This document shows, one piece after another, positions 24,461-33,900 of a stretch of 37,014 bases of DNA. The notes beneath the pieces were generated by a model. It had not been told where the DNA came from. It searched no databases and saw only the letters and a list, made by a program, of their open reading frames with translations. The DNA comes from JBQTJN01 sp052387095 (GTDB lineage: Bacteria > Pseudomonadota > Alphaproteobacteria > Micavibrionales > Micavibrionaceae), in assembly GCA_052387095.1 (NCBI GenBank), contig JBQTJN010000014.1, forward strand, positions 1 to 37,014, in the 5' to 3' direction. Both the position numbers and the translations under genes were made by a program. Numbering within the stretch: position 1 is the stretch's first letter; every line of letters begins with the position of its first letter.

Positions 24461-25630
24461 TTATACCGCCATGCTTTTGTTTGTTGACATACTGTTGATC
24501 ATTATCCCGGCCTGCGCCCGCGCTTTCGCATCGATCTGTTCAATCTGGTGTAGGTCTGAAGGTTTTTCAAGCGGCGTTTCGCCAAGAACAAATTCTACCG
24601 TCCTTATTATATCAGCAAAGCCGATCCGCTTACATAGAAAAGCATCCACAGCGACTTCGTTGGCCGCATTCAGGGCTATGCAATGTGAGGGTCCACGCGC
24701 CAGGCATTCATAAGCAAGGCGCAGCGCCGGGAATCGCCCGGTGTCGGGCTTTTCGAAATCGAGGGATTTGAGCATATTAAAGTCAAGGCGGCGACCCGGC
24801 GTTTGCATGCGCTCCGGCCAGGCCAGCGCGTAGGAAATGGGCGTGCGCATGTCGCTGGCGCCCATTTGAGCAAGAACGGAGCCGTCCCTGTACTCAACCA
24901 TCGAATGCACAACCGATTGCGGGTGAATCATCACCTCGATTTTCTCCGGCTGCATGGAGAATAAATAATGCGCCTCGATAATTTCCAACGCCTTGTTCAT
25001 CATGGTCGCGCTGTCGATGGAAATCTTGGCCCCCATCGACCAGTTGGGATGCGCCAGCGCCTGTTCGGGCGTTGCCATTTTTATTTTTTCTGCGCTCCAT
25101 GTACGGAACGGGCCTCCGGACGCGGTAAGAATGATTTTTTCGATGCTTGCAGGATCTTCGGTATGAGAAACCTGGAAAATCGCGTTGTGCTCGCTATCGA
25201 CGGGCAGGATTTTGGTGCCGCGTTTGCGCGCAGTCTCCATCAGCAGCGCCCCGGCGGCGGCAACCGGTTCCTTGCTGGCGAGCGCGAGCACTTTGCTGAT
25301 TTCTGCGGCTTTCAGCGCGGGACACAGGGCCGCCATACCGACAATCGCCACCAGCGTTACATCGGTTTTTTCAGCCATGGCGCTGATGAGATCGGTTTCG
25401 CAGGCTATCCCAGTCCCGCGCAGTTTTTCTTTCAGGGCGAAAAGATTTTCCGGGTTCGTGATAACGGCCTTGCGCGCTCTCAGTTGAACGGCCAGATCTG
25501 CCAGTCTTTCAACATTTTCATGCGCGCTGACGACTTTTACTTCGAAGCGCGCACGGTCAGACAGCACGACATCTACCGCGCCCTGGCCAATCGAACCGGT
25601 GACACCGAGAATGTTCAGGGTTCTAGACAT
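24461..25630 (-). CDS. dxr: 1-deoxy-D-xylulose-5-phosphate reductoisomerase
   Basis: Commits DXP to isoprenoid synthesis by the MEP pathway, with NADPH and a divalent metal. The 389-residue product shows the nucleotide-binding loop GVTGSIG (9-15), the metal-binding LPVDSEHNAIFQ, TASGGPFRTWS, HPNWSMGAKISIDSATMMNK, and IHPQSVVHSMVEYRDGS. The nucleotide loop usually reads GSTGSIG; the Ser to Val change at residue 10 is a mild variation. It supplies isoprenoid units to the uppS product encoded two genes upstream. Its start overlaps the cdsA stop by eight bases. Confidence 0.96.
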   Translation of the reverse strand: MSRTLNILGVTGSIGQGAVDVVLSDRARFEVKVVSAHENVERLADLAVQLRARKAVITNPENLFALKEKLRGTGIACETDLISAMAEKTDVTLVAIVGMAALCPALKAAEISKVLALASKEPVAAAGALLMETARKRGTKILPVDSEHNAIFQVSHTEDPASIEKIILTASGGPFRTWSAEKIKMATPEQALAHPNWSMGAKISIDSATMMNKALEIIEAHYLFSMQPEKIEVMIHPQSVVHSMVEYRDGSVLAQMGASDMRTPISYALAWPERMQTPGRRLDFNMLKSLDFEKPDTGRFPALRLAYECLARGPSHCIALNAANEVAVDAFLCKRIGFADIIRTVEFVLGETPLEKPSDLHQIEQIDAKARAQAGIMINSMSTNKSMAV

Positions 25631-26324
25631 TGAAGGCCTGCGGGTAGAGCTGAAGCATCAGGGCAAAGAACGCGGCCGCTAGCATAAGGGAGTCAACGCG
25701 GTCGAGCAAACCGCCATGTCCCGGTATGAGCGTGCCGGAATCCTTGGCACCGGCCAGGCGTTTCAGGCAGGAAATCATAAGATCGCCCAATTGCCCAACG
25801 ACGCCCATAAGAGCGCCAATCAGGAAAATGCAGAAGGGTTTTGTTTCGGTGAGTAAAAACGGCGTTGCAGAGTCCGTGTAATAATTAAATACCACCAGAA
25901 ATAAAATACCGACAACGCCGGGGAAAAATGCCGCACCCGCGAGTCCGGCCCAGGTTTTGTTCGGGCTGATCTGCGGGGCCATTTTCGGGCCTTTGAGCAT
26001 TTTGCCAGTGAAATAGGCGCCAATATCGCTGACCCAAACCATCGTGATAAACAGCACGGCGATCTTGAGGCCGTAATCTTCGCGAATGTGGTAGCAGGCA
26101 AAAAAACCCAGGCCGACATAGAGGGCGCCGGCAATAATCAGCAGGAATTTTTTATCCGTGCGACGCGAAAGCTGTACCCATTCATAAAATGAAACACAGA
26201 AACAAAACACCACAAGAAAAATCAGCGGCAGGCCGCCAGAGATAATCATCCATAGCACGACCGGCGCAATCACAATCGCGGATAAAACGCGTTTCTGGAG
26301 TTTGGTGAATGCAATTGTCATCAT
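25623..26324 (-). CDS. cdsA: Phosphatidate cytidylyltransferase
   Basis: Makes CDP-diacylglycerol, the precursor of all the major phospholipids, in the inner membrane. The 233-residue protein is mostly hydrophobic with about six to seven membrane spans. It ends with the family signature SCLKRLAGAKDSGTLIPGHG followed by GLLDRVDS (S-x8-K-D and D-x3-D pattern). At 233 residues it is shorter than the E. coli enzyme (about 285), as is common in Alphaproteobacteria. Its start overlaps the uppS stop (ATGA) and its stop overlaps dxr. Confidence 0.94.
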   Translation of the reverse strand: MMTIAFTKLQKRVLSAIVIAPVVLWMIISGGLPLIFLVVFCFCVSFYEWVQLSRRTDKKFLLIIAGALYVGLGFFACYHIREDYGLKIAVLFITMVWVSDIGAYFTGKMLKGPKMAPQISPNKTWAGLAGAAFFPGVVGILFLVVFNYYTDSATPFLLTETKPFCIFLIGALMGVVGQLGDLMISCLKRLAGAKDSGTLIPGHGGLLDRVDSLMLAAAFFALMLQLYPQAFNV

Positions 26325-27082
26325 GCTTCCTGGCTGCCGCGGCTACTGATCGCGCCGAAGCGGCGATCCCTTCCGGCATACTCACCCAGCGCCTGTTGCA
26401 ATTCAGGCTTTCCGAAATCCGGCCATAGAGTTTCGCTGAACACCATTTCCGAATAAGCACATTGCCAGAGCAGGAAATTGCTTACCCGTTTCTCGCCGCT
26501 GGTGCGGATCAGGAGGTCCGGGTCGGGAATGCCGGCGGTCATCATATTCGCGGCAAAAATATTTTCCAGTTCCTGCACCGTCATTGACAGGTTTTCATCG
26601 CGGCTTTGGTCAATCAGGCGTTTCGTGGCGTGTAGAATATCCTGCCGCCCGCCGTAATTAAGCGCGATGACCAGATTGATCTGCGTATTATCCGCCGTGA
26701 GTTTTTCAGCGTTCTCGATTAGCTCGACAATATCGGATTCAAAAGCCTGGCGATTGCCGATGATGCGCAGACGTACGCCGCTTTTATGCAGCTCAGCGGT
26801 TTCCGCGCGCAGATAATAGCGCAGTAACCCCATCAGGTCGCGAATTTCGGGTTCGGGGCGTTTCCAATTCTCGGAGGAAAAGCCGAAGAGTGTCAGGTAT
26901 TGTATGCCGAGTTCAGCAGCCGCCTGGACGACGCGGCGTGTGGCTTCAACGCCCTGCTTGTGTCCGGCGGTGCGCGGCAAATTTCTGCGCATCGCCCAGC
27001 GGCCGTTGCCATCCATGATGATGGCGACATGACGCGGGAGTTTTTCAGAGCTTGGGGCGTGATTCATAACCGGGGCCAGCAT
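26321..27082 (-). CDS. uppS: Undecaprenyl diphosphate synthase (di-trans,poly-cis)
   Basis: Elongates farnesyl diphosphate to the C55 carrier lipid used for peptidoglycan and O-antigen. The 253-residue cis-prenyltransferase has the catalytic Asp24 in HVAIIMDGNGRWA, YLTLFGFSSENWKRP, and the substrate-binding RTSGEKRVSNFLLWQ region ending FSETLWPDF. Translation may start at 27082, five bases after frr, or at the ATG at 27067 (MNHAPSSEKLP); neither has a clear ribosome-binding site. It overlaps cdsA by four bases, so the pair is translationally coupled. Confidence 0.95.
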   Translation of the reverse strand: MLAPVMNHAPSSEKLPRHVAIIMDGNGRWAMRRNLPRTAGHKQGVEATRRVVQAAAELGIQYLTLFGFSSENWKRPEPEIRDLMGLLRYYLRAETAELHKSGVRLRIIGNRQAFESDIVELIENAEKLTADNTQINLVIALNYGGRQDILHATKRLIDQSRDENLSMTVQELENIFAANMMTAGIPDPDLLIRTSGEKRVSNFLLWQCAYSEMVFSETLWPDFGKPELQQALGEYAGRDRRFGAISSRGSQEA

Positions 27083-27087
27083 ACCGT

Positions 27088-27642
27088 CTACACGGTCATG
27101 ATGTCCTTTTCTTTATCGGCCAGCATGGAATCGATTTTTTCCACGGCTTTGTCGGTCATTTTCTGAACTTCATCGGACAGGCGCTTGAGCTCATCTTCGG
27201 AAATACCTTTATCTTTTTCCGATTTTTTAAGTGCGTCCATCGCTTCACGGCGCACATTGCGGACGGCAATTTTGCCGCTCTCGGCGTATTTGCCGGCGAT
27301 CTTGCGCAATTCCGTGCGGCGCTCTTCGTTCAGATCAGGAATGGGGATGCGGATCGTCGTGCCGTCCGGCTGCGGGTTCAAACCAAGCCCGGCATCGCGG
27401 ATGGCTTTTTCCACTGCCTTCACCGTGCCCTGATCCCAGACCTGCACGACCAGAAGGCGCGGCTCCGGCGCGTTGACGGTGCCGACCTGGTTCAGGGGCA
27501 TGCGGCTGCCATAGGCTTCGACCGTGATTGGATCCAGCAGGCTCGTCGAGGCGCGGCCGGTGCGCAGGCCGGAAAATTCTTTTTGCAGCGCTTCGACAGA
27601 TGCATCCATGCGGCGCTTAACGTCACCTTGATTGAAAGTCAT
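27088..27642 (-). CDS. frr: Ribosome recycling factor
   Basis: Splits post-termination ribosomes together with EF-G. The 184-residue product matches the usual length of about 185. It shows LRTGRASTSLLDPITVEAYG, the conserved hinge MPLNQVGTVNAPEPR, IRIPIPDLNEERR and the C-terminal helical bundle with VRNVRREAMDALKK. It is immediately downstream of pyrH (10 bases), the classical tsf-pyrH-frr arrangement, and five bases upstream of uppS. Confidence 0.97.
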   Translation of the reverse strand: MTFNQGDVKRRMDASVEALQKEFSGLRTGRASTSLLDPITVEAYGSRMPLNQVGTVNAPEPRLLVVQVWDQGTVKAVEKAIRDAGLGLNPQPDGTTIRIPIPDLNEERRTELRKIAGKYAESGKIAVRNVRREAMDALKKSEKDKGISEDELKRLSDEVQKMTDKAVEKIDSMLADKEKDIMTV

Positions 27643-27652
27643 ATTCTTCTCC

Positions 27653-28396
27653 TTAATTTTTAACCACGGTAAAGCGGCCCTCGCCCTTCACGATTTTTGC
27701 GAAATTGCCTTTTTCGCGGACCGAGAAAATCACGATCGGAATATTATTCTCGCGCGCGAGCGAAATCGCGGTTGCATCCATAACCTTGAGATCCTTGGTC
27801 AGAACGTCAATATATGTGATTTCATCGAAACGTTCTGCATCCGGCACCTTGTGCGGATCGGCGGAATAAACGCCGTCAACTTTCGTGCCCTTGAAGATCG
27901 CGTCGCAATCCATCTCGGAGGCGCGGAGGGCACCGGCGGTGTCGGTGGTGAAATACGGGTTGCCGGTACCGGCGGCGAAAATCACGACGCGGCCTTTTTC
28001 CATGTGGCGCATCGCGCGGCGGCGGATATAGGGTTCGCAAATCGCATCCATGCGGATGGCGGACTGGACGCGCGTGCTGACATCCAGATGTTCCAGCGCA
28101 TTTTGCAGCGCCAGCGCGTTGATGCAGATGCCGAGCATGCCCATATAATCGGCCGTCGTGCGGTCCATGCCTTCGGAGGCGCCCGAGACGCCGCGGAAAA
28201 TATTCCCGGCGCCGACAACGACGCAGACCTCGACGCCAAGATCGACCACTTCCTTGATGTCGGAAGCGACGCGCTTGACGGTTTCAGAATCAAGCCCGAA
28301 TTCGCGCGGGCCCATCAGGACCTCGCCGGACATTTTGAGGAGGACGCGTTTGTAAGGGAGCGCCTTGATCCGGGGTGTTTGTTTCGGAGATGCCAT
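27653..28396 (-). CDS. pyrH: UMP kinase
   Basis: Phosphorylates UMP to UDP; bacterial UMP kinase is a hexamer of the amino acid kinase fold. The 247-residue product shows RVLLKMSGEVLMG (phosphate loop with Lys), VVVGAGNIFRG, the UMP-binding RTTADYMGMLG, the FAAGTGNPYFTTDTAGALRA segment and KVDGVYSADPHK. All are typical of PyrH. It is separated from the upstream tsf gene by an unusual 554-base gap, so it probably has its own promoter. frr follows 10 bases later. Confidence 0.97.
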   Translation of the reverse strand: MASPKQTPRIKALPYKRVLLKMSGEVLMGPREFGLDSETVKRVASDIKEVVDLGVEVCVVVGAGNIFRGVSGASEGMDRTTADYMGMLGICINALALQNALEHLDVSTRVQSAIRMDAICEPYIRRRAMRHMEKGRVVIFAAGTGNPYFTTDTAGALRASEMDCDAIFKGTKVDGVYSADPHKVPDAERFDEITYIDVLTKDLKVMDATAISLARENNIPIVIFSVREKGNFAKIVKGEGRFTVVKN

Positions 28397-28660
28397 GCGT
28401 GAACCGCCCTGTGAAAAGTCTCTAATTACAATGGTTTCAGCAGATTACTGGCAAGAAGAGGTTAACGCAATGAAACTGAGTGAAAAAAGCCGGAATCCTC
28501 ATAGAATTAGCCTGTAGAATTCATATTATGACAAAAATATTGCAGGATTTGTTTTTCTGTATTATAAAAAGCCCAGCCAAGTAACCCGGACATTGAGAGT
28601 TACCGGACATGATAAAGAGAATTTATAAGACAAACAAGCACGGGCCTTCTTGCATTTGGC
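28397..28660. other. AT-rich intergenic region upstream of pyrH
   Basis: This stretch is visibly richer in A and T than the surrounding genes and has no convincing gene. It contains the candidate pyrH promoter on the minus strand. A direct repeat of CCGGACAT at 28586-28593 and 28603-28610 lies just before a short reading frame on the plus strand. No tRNA, terminator or repeat family member was recognised. Confidence 0.5.
28425..28454 (-). promoter_or_regulatory. Candidate pyrH promoter
   Basis: On the minus strand, TTGCCA (28454-28449) and TGTAAT (28430-28425) are separated by 18 bases and lie about 30 bases before the pyrH start codon. This would let pyrH-frr-uppS be expressed separately from rpsB-tsf. 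Judged by eye. Confidence 0.35.
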
Positions 28661-28954
28661 TTGACGTTTTTTTCCAGCCAATCTTTTTCTCCTACGCGTT
28701 CGGCAGCCTCACTTCGCGAACAGAAAAAGATTGCGCCACCTGTGTCGGAAAAAAAAGAAGATACCTTTTCATTTAAGATTTTCAGTTTTGGGGAGGTTTC
28801 CCCTGATACGATCCGTTTACTGGAAGCCCTGACTGAAACATCATGGCGCGTTATACCTATTGATGAAAAAACACAATCCTACCCCGCTGATGTACTGGGT
28901 GATCATACAAAGATGGGAATTACAGTTTGTTCTGAATTCAGGTTTGAGCGTTAG
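28661..28954 (+). CDS. Hypothetical small protein, possibly secreted; start uncertain
   Basis: An open frame gives 97 residues from a TTG at 28661 to a TAG at 28952-28954, the only plus-strand candidate inside the minus-strand block. I do not recognise the protein. In the same frame upstream of the TTG, the codons after a TAA at 28613 read RQTSTGLLAFGLTFFSSQSF, which looks like the hydrophobic core of a signal peptide. An ATG at 28609 with a basic start (MIKR) lies in another frame, one base out of register. A single-base indel could therefore have separated the start from the body, or the gene is decaying. The body is hydrophilic, with FSFKIFSFGEVSPDTIRLLE and few membrane features. It overlaps the tsf stop codon by four bases. 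It may be a chance frame; support is weak. Confidence 0.3.
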   Translation: MTFFSSQSFSPTRSAASLREQKKIAPPVSEKKEDTFSFKIFSFGEVSPDTIRLLEALTETSWRVIPIDEKTQSYPADVLGDHTKMGITVCSEFRFER

Positions 28955-29871
28955 CCGTTCGCGACCTTGGCCACTTCAGCAGCGAAATCCTCGGTTTCCT
29001 TCTCAATCCCCTCACCCAGTTGGAAGCGGACGTAAGAGGCCAGCTTAACCGGCGCGCCGGCTTTTTTGGCGGCATCTTCCAGGACTTTTGACATCTTGGT
29101 TTCGCCGTCGATGATGAAGGTTTGCTCAAGCAGGCAGACTTCCTCGTAATATTTACGGACGCGGCCTTCGACCATTTTCTCGATGATGTTTTCGGGCTTG
29201 CCGCTTTCACGGGCCTGCTCGGAGAAGATCGCCTTTTCTCGCTCAAGCGCTTTTGCATCGACATGTTGCGACGAGAGGAAAGCCGGGTTCGCCGCGGCGA
29301 TATGCATCGCGATCTGCTTGCCGACGTCCTGCAGCGCAGCTTCGGCGCCATCGGATTCCAGCGCGACCAGCACGCCGATCTTGCCGAGATTGGGCGCCAG
29401 GGCACTATGGATGTAGCCGACAACAACGCCCTTATCGACGGTGAGGCTGTGCGAACGACGTAGAGACATATTTTCGCCGATCTTGGCGATCATATCGGTC
29501 AGCTGTTCGCTGACCTTCTTGCCATTGCCGAAATCATGCGCGGCCAGTTCCGTGGCGTCCGTCGTGTTCAGCGCGACATTTGCTACTTGTTTCACGAAAT
29601 CCTGGAACTCGGCATTGCGCGCGACGAAATCGGTTTCGGAATTGATCTCTACAATCGCGCCCTTATTACCATTGGTCTGGATAGCGACGAGACCTTCGGC
29701 AGCCGTGCGGCCGGATTTCTTCGCAGCCTTGGCGAGCCCTTTGGTGCGCAGCCAGTCGACGGAAGCTTCCATGTTGCCCTTGTTCTCCACAAGCGCCGCC
29801 TTGGCATCCATCATGCCGGCGCCGGTTGTTTCGCGCAGTTCTTTAACCATTGATGCCGTGATCTCAGCCAT
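28951..29871 (-). CDS. tsf: Elongation factor Ts
   Basis: Nucleotide exchange factor that regenerates EF-Tu-GTP. The 306-residue product has the N-terminal UBA-like domain with VKELRETTGAGMMDAKAALV, then AAKKSGRTAAEGLV, the TDFVARNAEF segment and the core dimer-like subdomains ending in VRFQLGEGIEKE, all standard EF-Ts features. A ribosome-binding site AAGAGG lies seven bases before the ATG. It follows rpsB after 34 bases, as in most bacteria. Confidence 0.97.
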   Translation of the reverse strand: MAEITASMVKELRETTGAGMMDAKAALVENKGNMEASVDWLRTKGLAKAAKKSGRTAAEGLVAIQTNGNKGAIVEINSETDFVARNAEFQDFVKQVANVALNTTDATELAAHDFGNGKKVSEQLTDMIAKIGENMSLRRSHSLTVDKGVVVGYIHSALAPNLGKIGVLVALESDGAEAALQDVGKQIAMHIAAANPAFLSSQHVDAKALEREKAIFSEQARESGKPENIIEKMVEGRVRKYYEEVCLLEQTFIIDGETKMSKVLEDAAKKAGAPVKLASYVRFQLGEGIEKETEDFAAEVAKVANG

Positions 29872-29905
29872 ATCCTTGCCTCTTATTGTTTATAATTGAT
29901 TCAGA

Positions 29906-30751
29906 TTAAGCCGCTTGCTCGGCTGCTTCGCCCGGTGTCGGTGCGTCGTCCACCGCATCGGGCCTGGTTTCCGCTTTCATCGGGCCCGCGTGGTTTTTCT
30001 TGCCCTTCGGCATATCGACTTTCAGGTTTTCCGATGCGCCGATATCAACGCCGGATTTTGTGACTTCAGCCTGCAGGCCATCGAGCGCCGCAGCCGCAAC
30101 CAGGTCGCAGTACAGTTCAATCGCACGCAAGGCATCGTCGTTGCCGGGGATGACGTAGGTCACGCCGTCAGGATTCGAGTTTGAATCGACGATTGCGAAA
30201 ACCGGGATGCCGAGTTTGTTAGCTTCCTTGATCGCAATGTCTTCCTTCGTGGTGTCGATAACGAACAGCGCATCCGGCTGGCCGCCCATATCCTTAATGC
30301 CGCCGATGGAGGATTCGAGCTTTTCGCGCTCGCGCGTCATCATCAGCATTTCTTTTTTCGTGTAGCCGGAAATTTCACCGTTCAGGACTTTTTCAACTTC
30401 GCGCAGGCGGTTGATGGAGCCCGTGATGGTTTTCCAGTTGGTGAGCATGCCGCCCAGCCAGCGGTGATCCACATAGTACTGGCCGCAGCGCCTGGCACTC
30501 TCGGCCACTTTTTCCTGGGCCTGGCGTTTAGTGCCGACAAACAGGATGCGTCCGCCGCCCGCGACAATGTCGCGAATCCCTTTAAGGGCACTATCCATCA
30601 TGGGAACGGTTTGCTGTAAATCTATAATGTGAACGCCGTTCCGTACGCCGAAGATATATTGGCGCATTTTAGGATTCCAGCGGCGTGTATGGTGACCAAA
30701 GTGAACGCCCGCCTCTAATAGCTGACGCATAGTGAATTCAGGTAAAGCCAT
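29906..30751 (-). CDS. rpsB: 30S ribosomal protein S2
   Basis: Late-assembling protein of the small ribosomal subunit. The 281-residue product shows MRQLLEAGVHFGHHTRRWNP, the FGVRNGVHIIDLQQT region, VDHRWLGGMLTNWKT and FVIDTTKEDIAIKEANKLGI. A charged, Ala/Pro-rich C-terminal extension from about 240 is typical of alphaproteobacterial S2. The ATG has a strong AAGGAG ribosome-binding site six bases upstream. In E. coli S2 represses its own rpsB-tsf operon through the leader; here the leader is long and contains a repeat element. Confidence 0.97.
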   Translation of the reverse strand: MALPEFTMRQLLEAGVHFGHHTRRWNPKMRQYIFGVRNGVHIIDLQQTVPMMDSALKGIRDIVAGGGRILFVGTKRQAQEKVAESARRCGQYYVDHRWLGGMLTNWKTITGSINRLREVEKVLNGEISGYTKKEMLMMTREREKLESSIGGIKDMGGQPDALFVIDTTKEDIAIKEANKLGIPVFAIVDSNSNPDGVTYVIPGNDDALRAIELYCDLVAAAALDGLQAEVTKSGVDIGASENLKVDMPKGKKNHAGPMKAETRPDAVDDAPTPGEAAEQAA

Positions 30752-30804
30752 GTTTAACTCCTTGTTCCGGTTAGACCTCGGCGGATGATGTATGAACCGC
30801 TGGA

Positions 30805-30873
30805 GTCATTCTGAACGAAGTGAAGAATCTCTTTGTTATCAATGAGATCCTTCGCCTGACGGCTCAGGGTGAC
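30805..30873. repeat. Imperfect palindromic repeat in the rpsB leader
   Basis: The ends GTCATTCTGAAC (30805) and GGCTCAGGGTGAC (to 30873) are imperfect inverted copies. The inner arms GAAGAATCTC and GAGATCCTTC form a near-perfect hairpin around a 12-base loop. This belongs to the widespread intergenic type with a GTCATTCTGA...GAAGAATCTC core. It is a different family from the repeats at 328-367 and 34420-34479. Confidence 0.75.
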
Positions 30874-30953
30874 ACCTTAAAGTTCACACCGGATCAGGAT
30901 TTTCCCTGCTGGGATAAGCCCGCTAACCCGCCTGTGTGATTAAAGTTGTGCTG

Positions 30954-30982
30954 GATATAGGGGGTTTTATAAGGATTTGCAA
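30954..30982 (-). promoter_or_regulatory. Candidate rpsB-tsf promoter
   Basis: On the minus strand TTGCAA (30982-30977) and TATATC (30959-30954) have a 17-base spacer, just downstream of the dnaE stop codon. The start point would be near 30947, giving an rpsB leader of about 195 bases that includes the repeat at 30805-30873. Partial consensus matches, by eye. Confidence 0.35.
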
Positions 30983-30996
30983 GGGTTTTATGGGTA

Positions 30997-33900
30997 TTAT
31001 GCTTCTAAAATCTCCTTCACGCCGGCTTCCGCGCGGATCATGTTGCGCGCCTGCGCACTGAGCGACCATTTGCCAGGCAATTGCAGCCGCGCTATGCGGC
31101 CATCCCCGAGATGATAATAAAGTGCGACGGCGGCCTGGCCTCGGCCCTCGATATCAAGAAACTCCTTGATTTTTTTCGCGGGCGCGGGACTTGTCATGTG
31201 AACCTGGATTTCGCGGATCTTGCCTTCGAGCGCTTTTTCAAGAGGTTGAATTTTCTGCGCGGTGAGGCGGACCTGATCGTCGCGCGCTTCAGCGTCCACA
31301 TGGAGGATCAGCGCATTGCCCGGCTCGAGATGTTCGCGGCACTGAACCAGCAGGTCGGAAAAGAGCGTGACCTCAAAAATGCCGGTCGGATCGGAGAACT
31401 GCAGAAAAGCATATTTATTGCCCTTGGCGGAAACTTTTTCCTGTTTCTTTAGCACCACACCCGCCATCTGACAGCGCATGGCGCCCTTGTGGTGTAGATC
31501 GGCCTGGACTTGCGCGAATGAAATGATTCCGAGATTTTCGAACTGGCGCTGACGGGAATCGAGCGGATGCGCCGTGAGATAAAACCCGATAGCTGCGAAT
31601 TCCCGCGCAAGACGTTCCAGCGGATCCCAGTCTTTTACAGCGGGCAGTTGCGGCATGCCGAGCTTTGCCCCGTCTTCGCTGCCGAAGAGGCTGACCTGCC
31701 CGGATTCTTTCTCATCCTTCAGATTATGCGCGTGTTTCAGAATAATATCCGCGCCTTCGACCATCTGCGCGCGGTTAGGATTAATGCTGTCGAAACCGCC
31801 AGCGGCGGAAAGCTGTTCGAACTGGCGGCGGTTGAGAAGCTTCGCGTCGATGCGCATGATAAATTCATCGAGCGATTTATAAGGACCGTTTTGATTACGC
31901 TCCTCAACAATATTCCGCATTGCCTGCTCGCCGACGCCTTTCAGGGCTGCCAATGCGTAGCGGATCGACTCGCCTTCGACCACGAATTCCGCCGATGACT
32001 TGTTAATGTCGGGTGGCAGCAATTTTATATTCATACGGTCGAGATCCTGCTTGAAGACGCTCAGCTTGTCCGGGTTGCCAAGATCGAGAGTCATGGATGC
32101 TGCCATAAATTCCAGCGGGTAGTTAACCTTGAGCCAACCTGTCCAATATGTGACCAGTGCGTAGCCAGCAGCATGTGCTTTTGGAAAACCATATCCGGCG
32201 AATTTATCAATTTTAAAGAAAATTTCTTCGGCGTGGTCGCGCGGAATATTATTGTGAATTTTTGCGCCCTCTATAAATCTTTCCCGCTGCTCCTCCATTT
32301 CAGATTTAATTTTTTTACCCATAGCGCGCCGGAGAAGATCAGCGCCTCCAAGCGTATATCCCGCCAAGACGCGCGCCGCCTGCATAACGTTTTCCTGGTA
32401 AATCATAAAACCAAAAGTTTCTTCAAGCACAGGTTCCAGCTTAGGATGCATATATTCAGGAGGTTTTTTCCCATTCTTGACCTCAGCATAAAGAGGAATG
32501 CTGTCCATAGGGCCCGGGCGGTAAAGTGCGCCGATGGCAATAATATCCTCGAACCGTGTCGGCCTGATGCGGCGCAATGCATCACGCATGCCCGCGCTTT
32601 CCAACTGGAATATGCCGACCGTATGGCCGGCGGCCATGATTTCGTAACTTTTGGCGTCATCGAGAGAGATTTTCAGACTGTCAATTTCCACGCCTTTTGC
32701 CTCCAGCAGATCGAGTGTTTTCCGGATGACGGTCATGGTTTTAAGGCCGAGAAAGTCGAATTTCACCAGTCCAGCCTGCACCACATATTTCATGCTGAAC
32801 TGTGTCACCGGCATTTCTGAGCGCGGGTCGCGGTAGAGCGGGATCAGGTCATGCAGCGGACGATCCCCGATCACGACGCCGGCTGCGTGCGTAGAGGCAT
32901 GGCGGTAAAGCCCTTCGAGTTGCAGCGCGATGTCGATCAGTTTTTTACTGGTGTCGTCTTTGTCACGTTCGGCCTGCAGTTCTTTATCCTGCGCAAGCGC
33001 TTCCTTCAAAGTAAGTGGCGCGGCAGGGTTGTTCGGAATCATTTTCGCGATGCGATCCACGAGGCCGTAAGGCATCTGGAGCACGCGGCCGACATCGCGC
33101 AGAACAGCGCGCGCCTGCAATTTTCCGAAGGTAATGATCTGCGCAACGCGGTCAGCACCGTAGCGATTTTGCACATAACGAATTACCTCATCGCGGCGTT
33201 CCTGGCAGAAGTCGATGTCGAAATCCGGCATGTCGACGCGTTCAGGATTGAGGAAGCGCTCAAAAAGGAGGCCCCACTTCAGTGGATCAAGGTCAGTGAT
33301 TTTCAGGGCCCACGCAACGACGGAACCGGCGCCGGATCCCCGGCCCGGGCCCACAGGGATATTCTGGCTTTTGGCCCAGACGATAAAATCGGACACGATC
33401 AGGAAGTAACCGGGAAAACCCATTTCGTTAATGAGATTGAGTTCAAATTCAAGACGCTCCTGATAAGGTTTTGGATCCTTGTCTTGCGCGAAATGTTCGA
33501 GGCGCCATTTCAAACCTTCTTCGGCCTGCATTTTCAGTTCATCAAACTCGGTGCGATCCTTCGCGGTTTTGTAAACAGGCAGGATGGGCGTAATGGCTTC
33601 AAGCAGGAAAGAACAACGCCGTGCAATCAGAAGCGTATTCTGGATCGCCTCCGGGAGATCTTCAAACAGCTCCTTCATTTCACCTGCAGATTTAAAATAG
33701 TGATCAGTGGTGACGCGACGGCGGTCTTCTTCGCTGATATAACGCCCGTCAGCAATGCAGAGGAGCGCATCATGGGCTTCGTAATTCTCTTCGCGCGCGA
33801 AATAGCAATCATTCGTCGCAACCAATGGAATATCGTGCTTATAGGCCAGCTTGATCAGCGCGTACTCACTCTCATCCTCTTCCGGCAGGTTGTGACGCTG

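Noticed and set aside
23620..24498. A 292-codon plus-strand open frame antisense to rseP
   Set aside because: It is a shadow of the RseP gene, which has intact HEWGH and LDGG motifs; no ribosome-binding site or family match is apparent.
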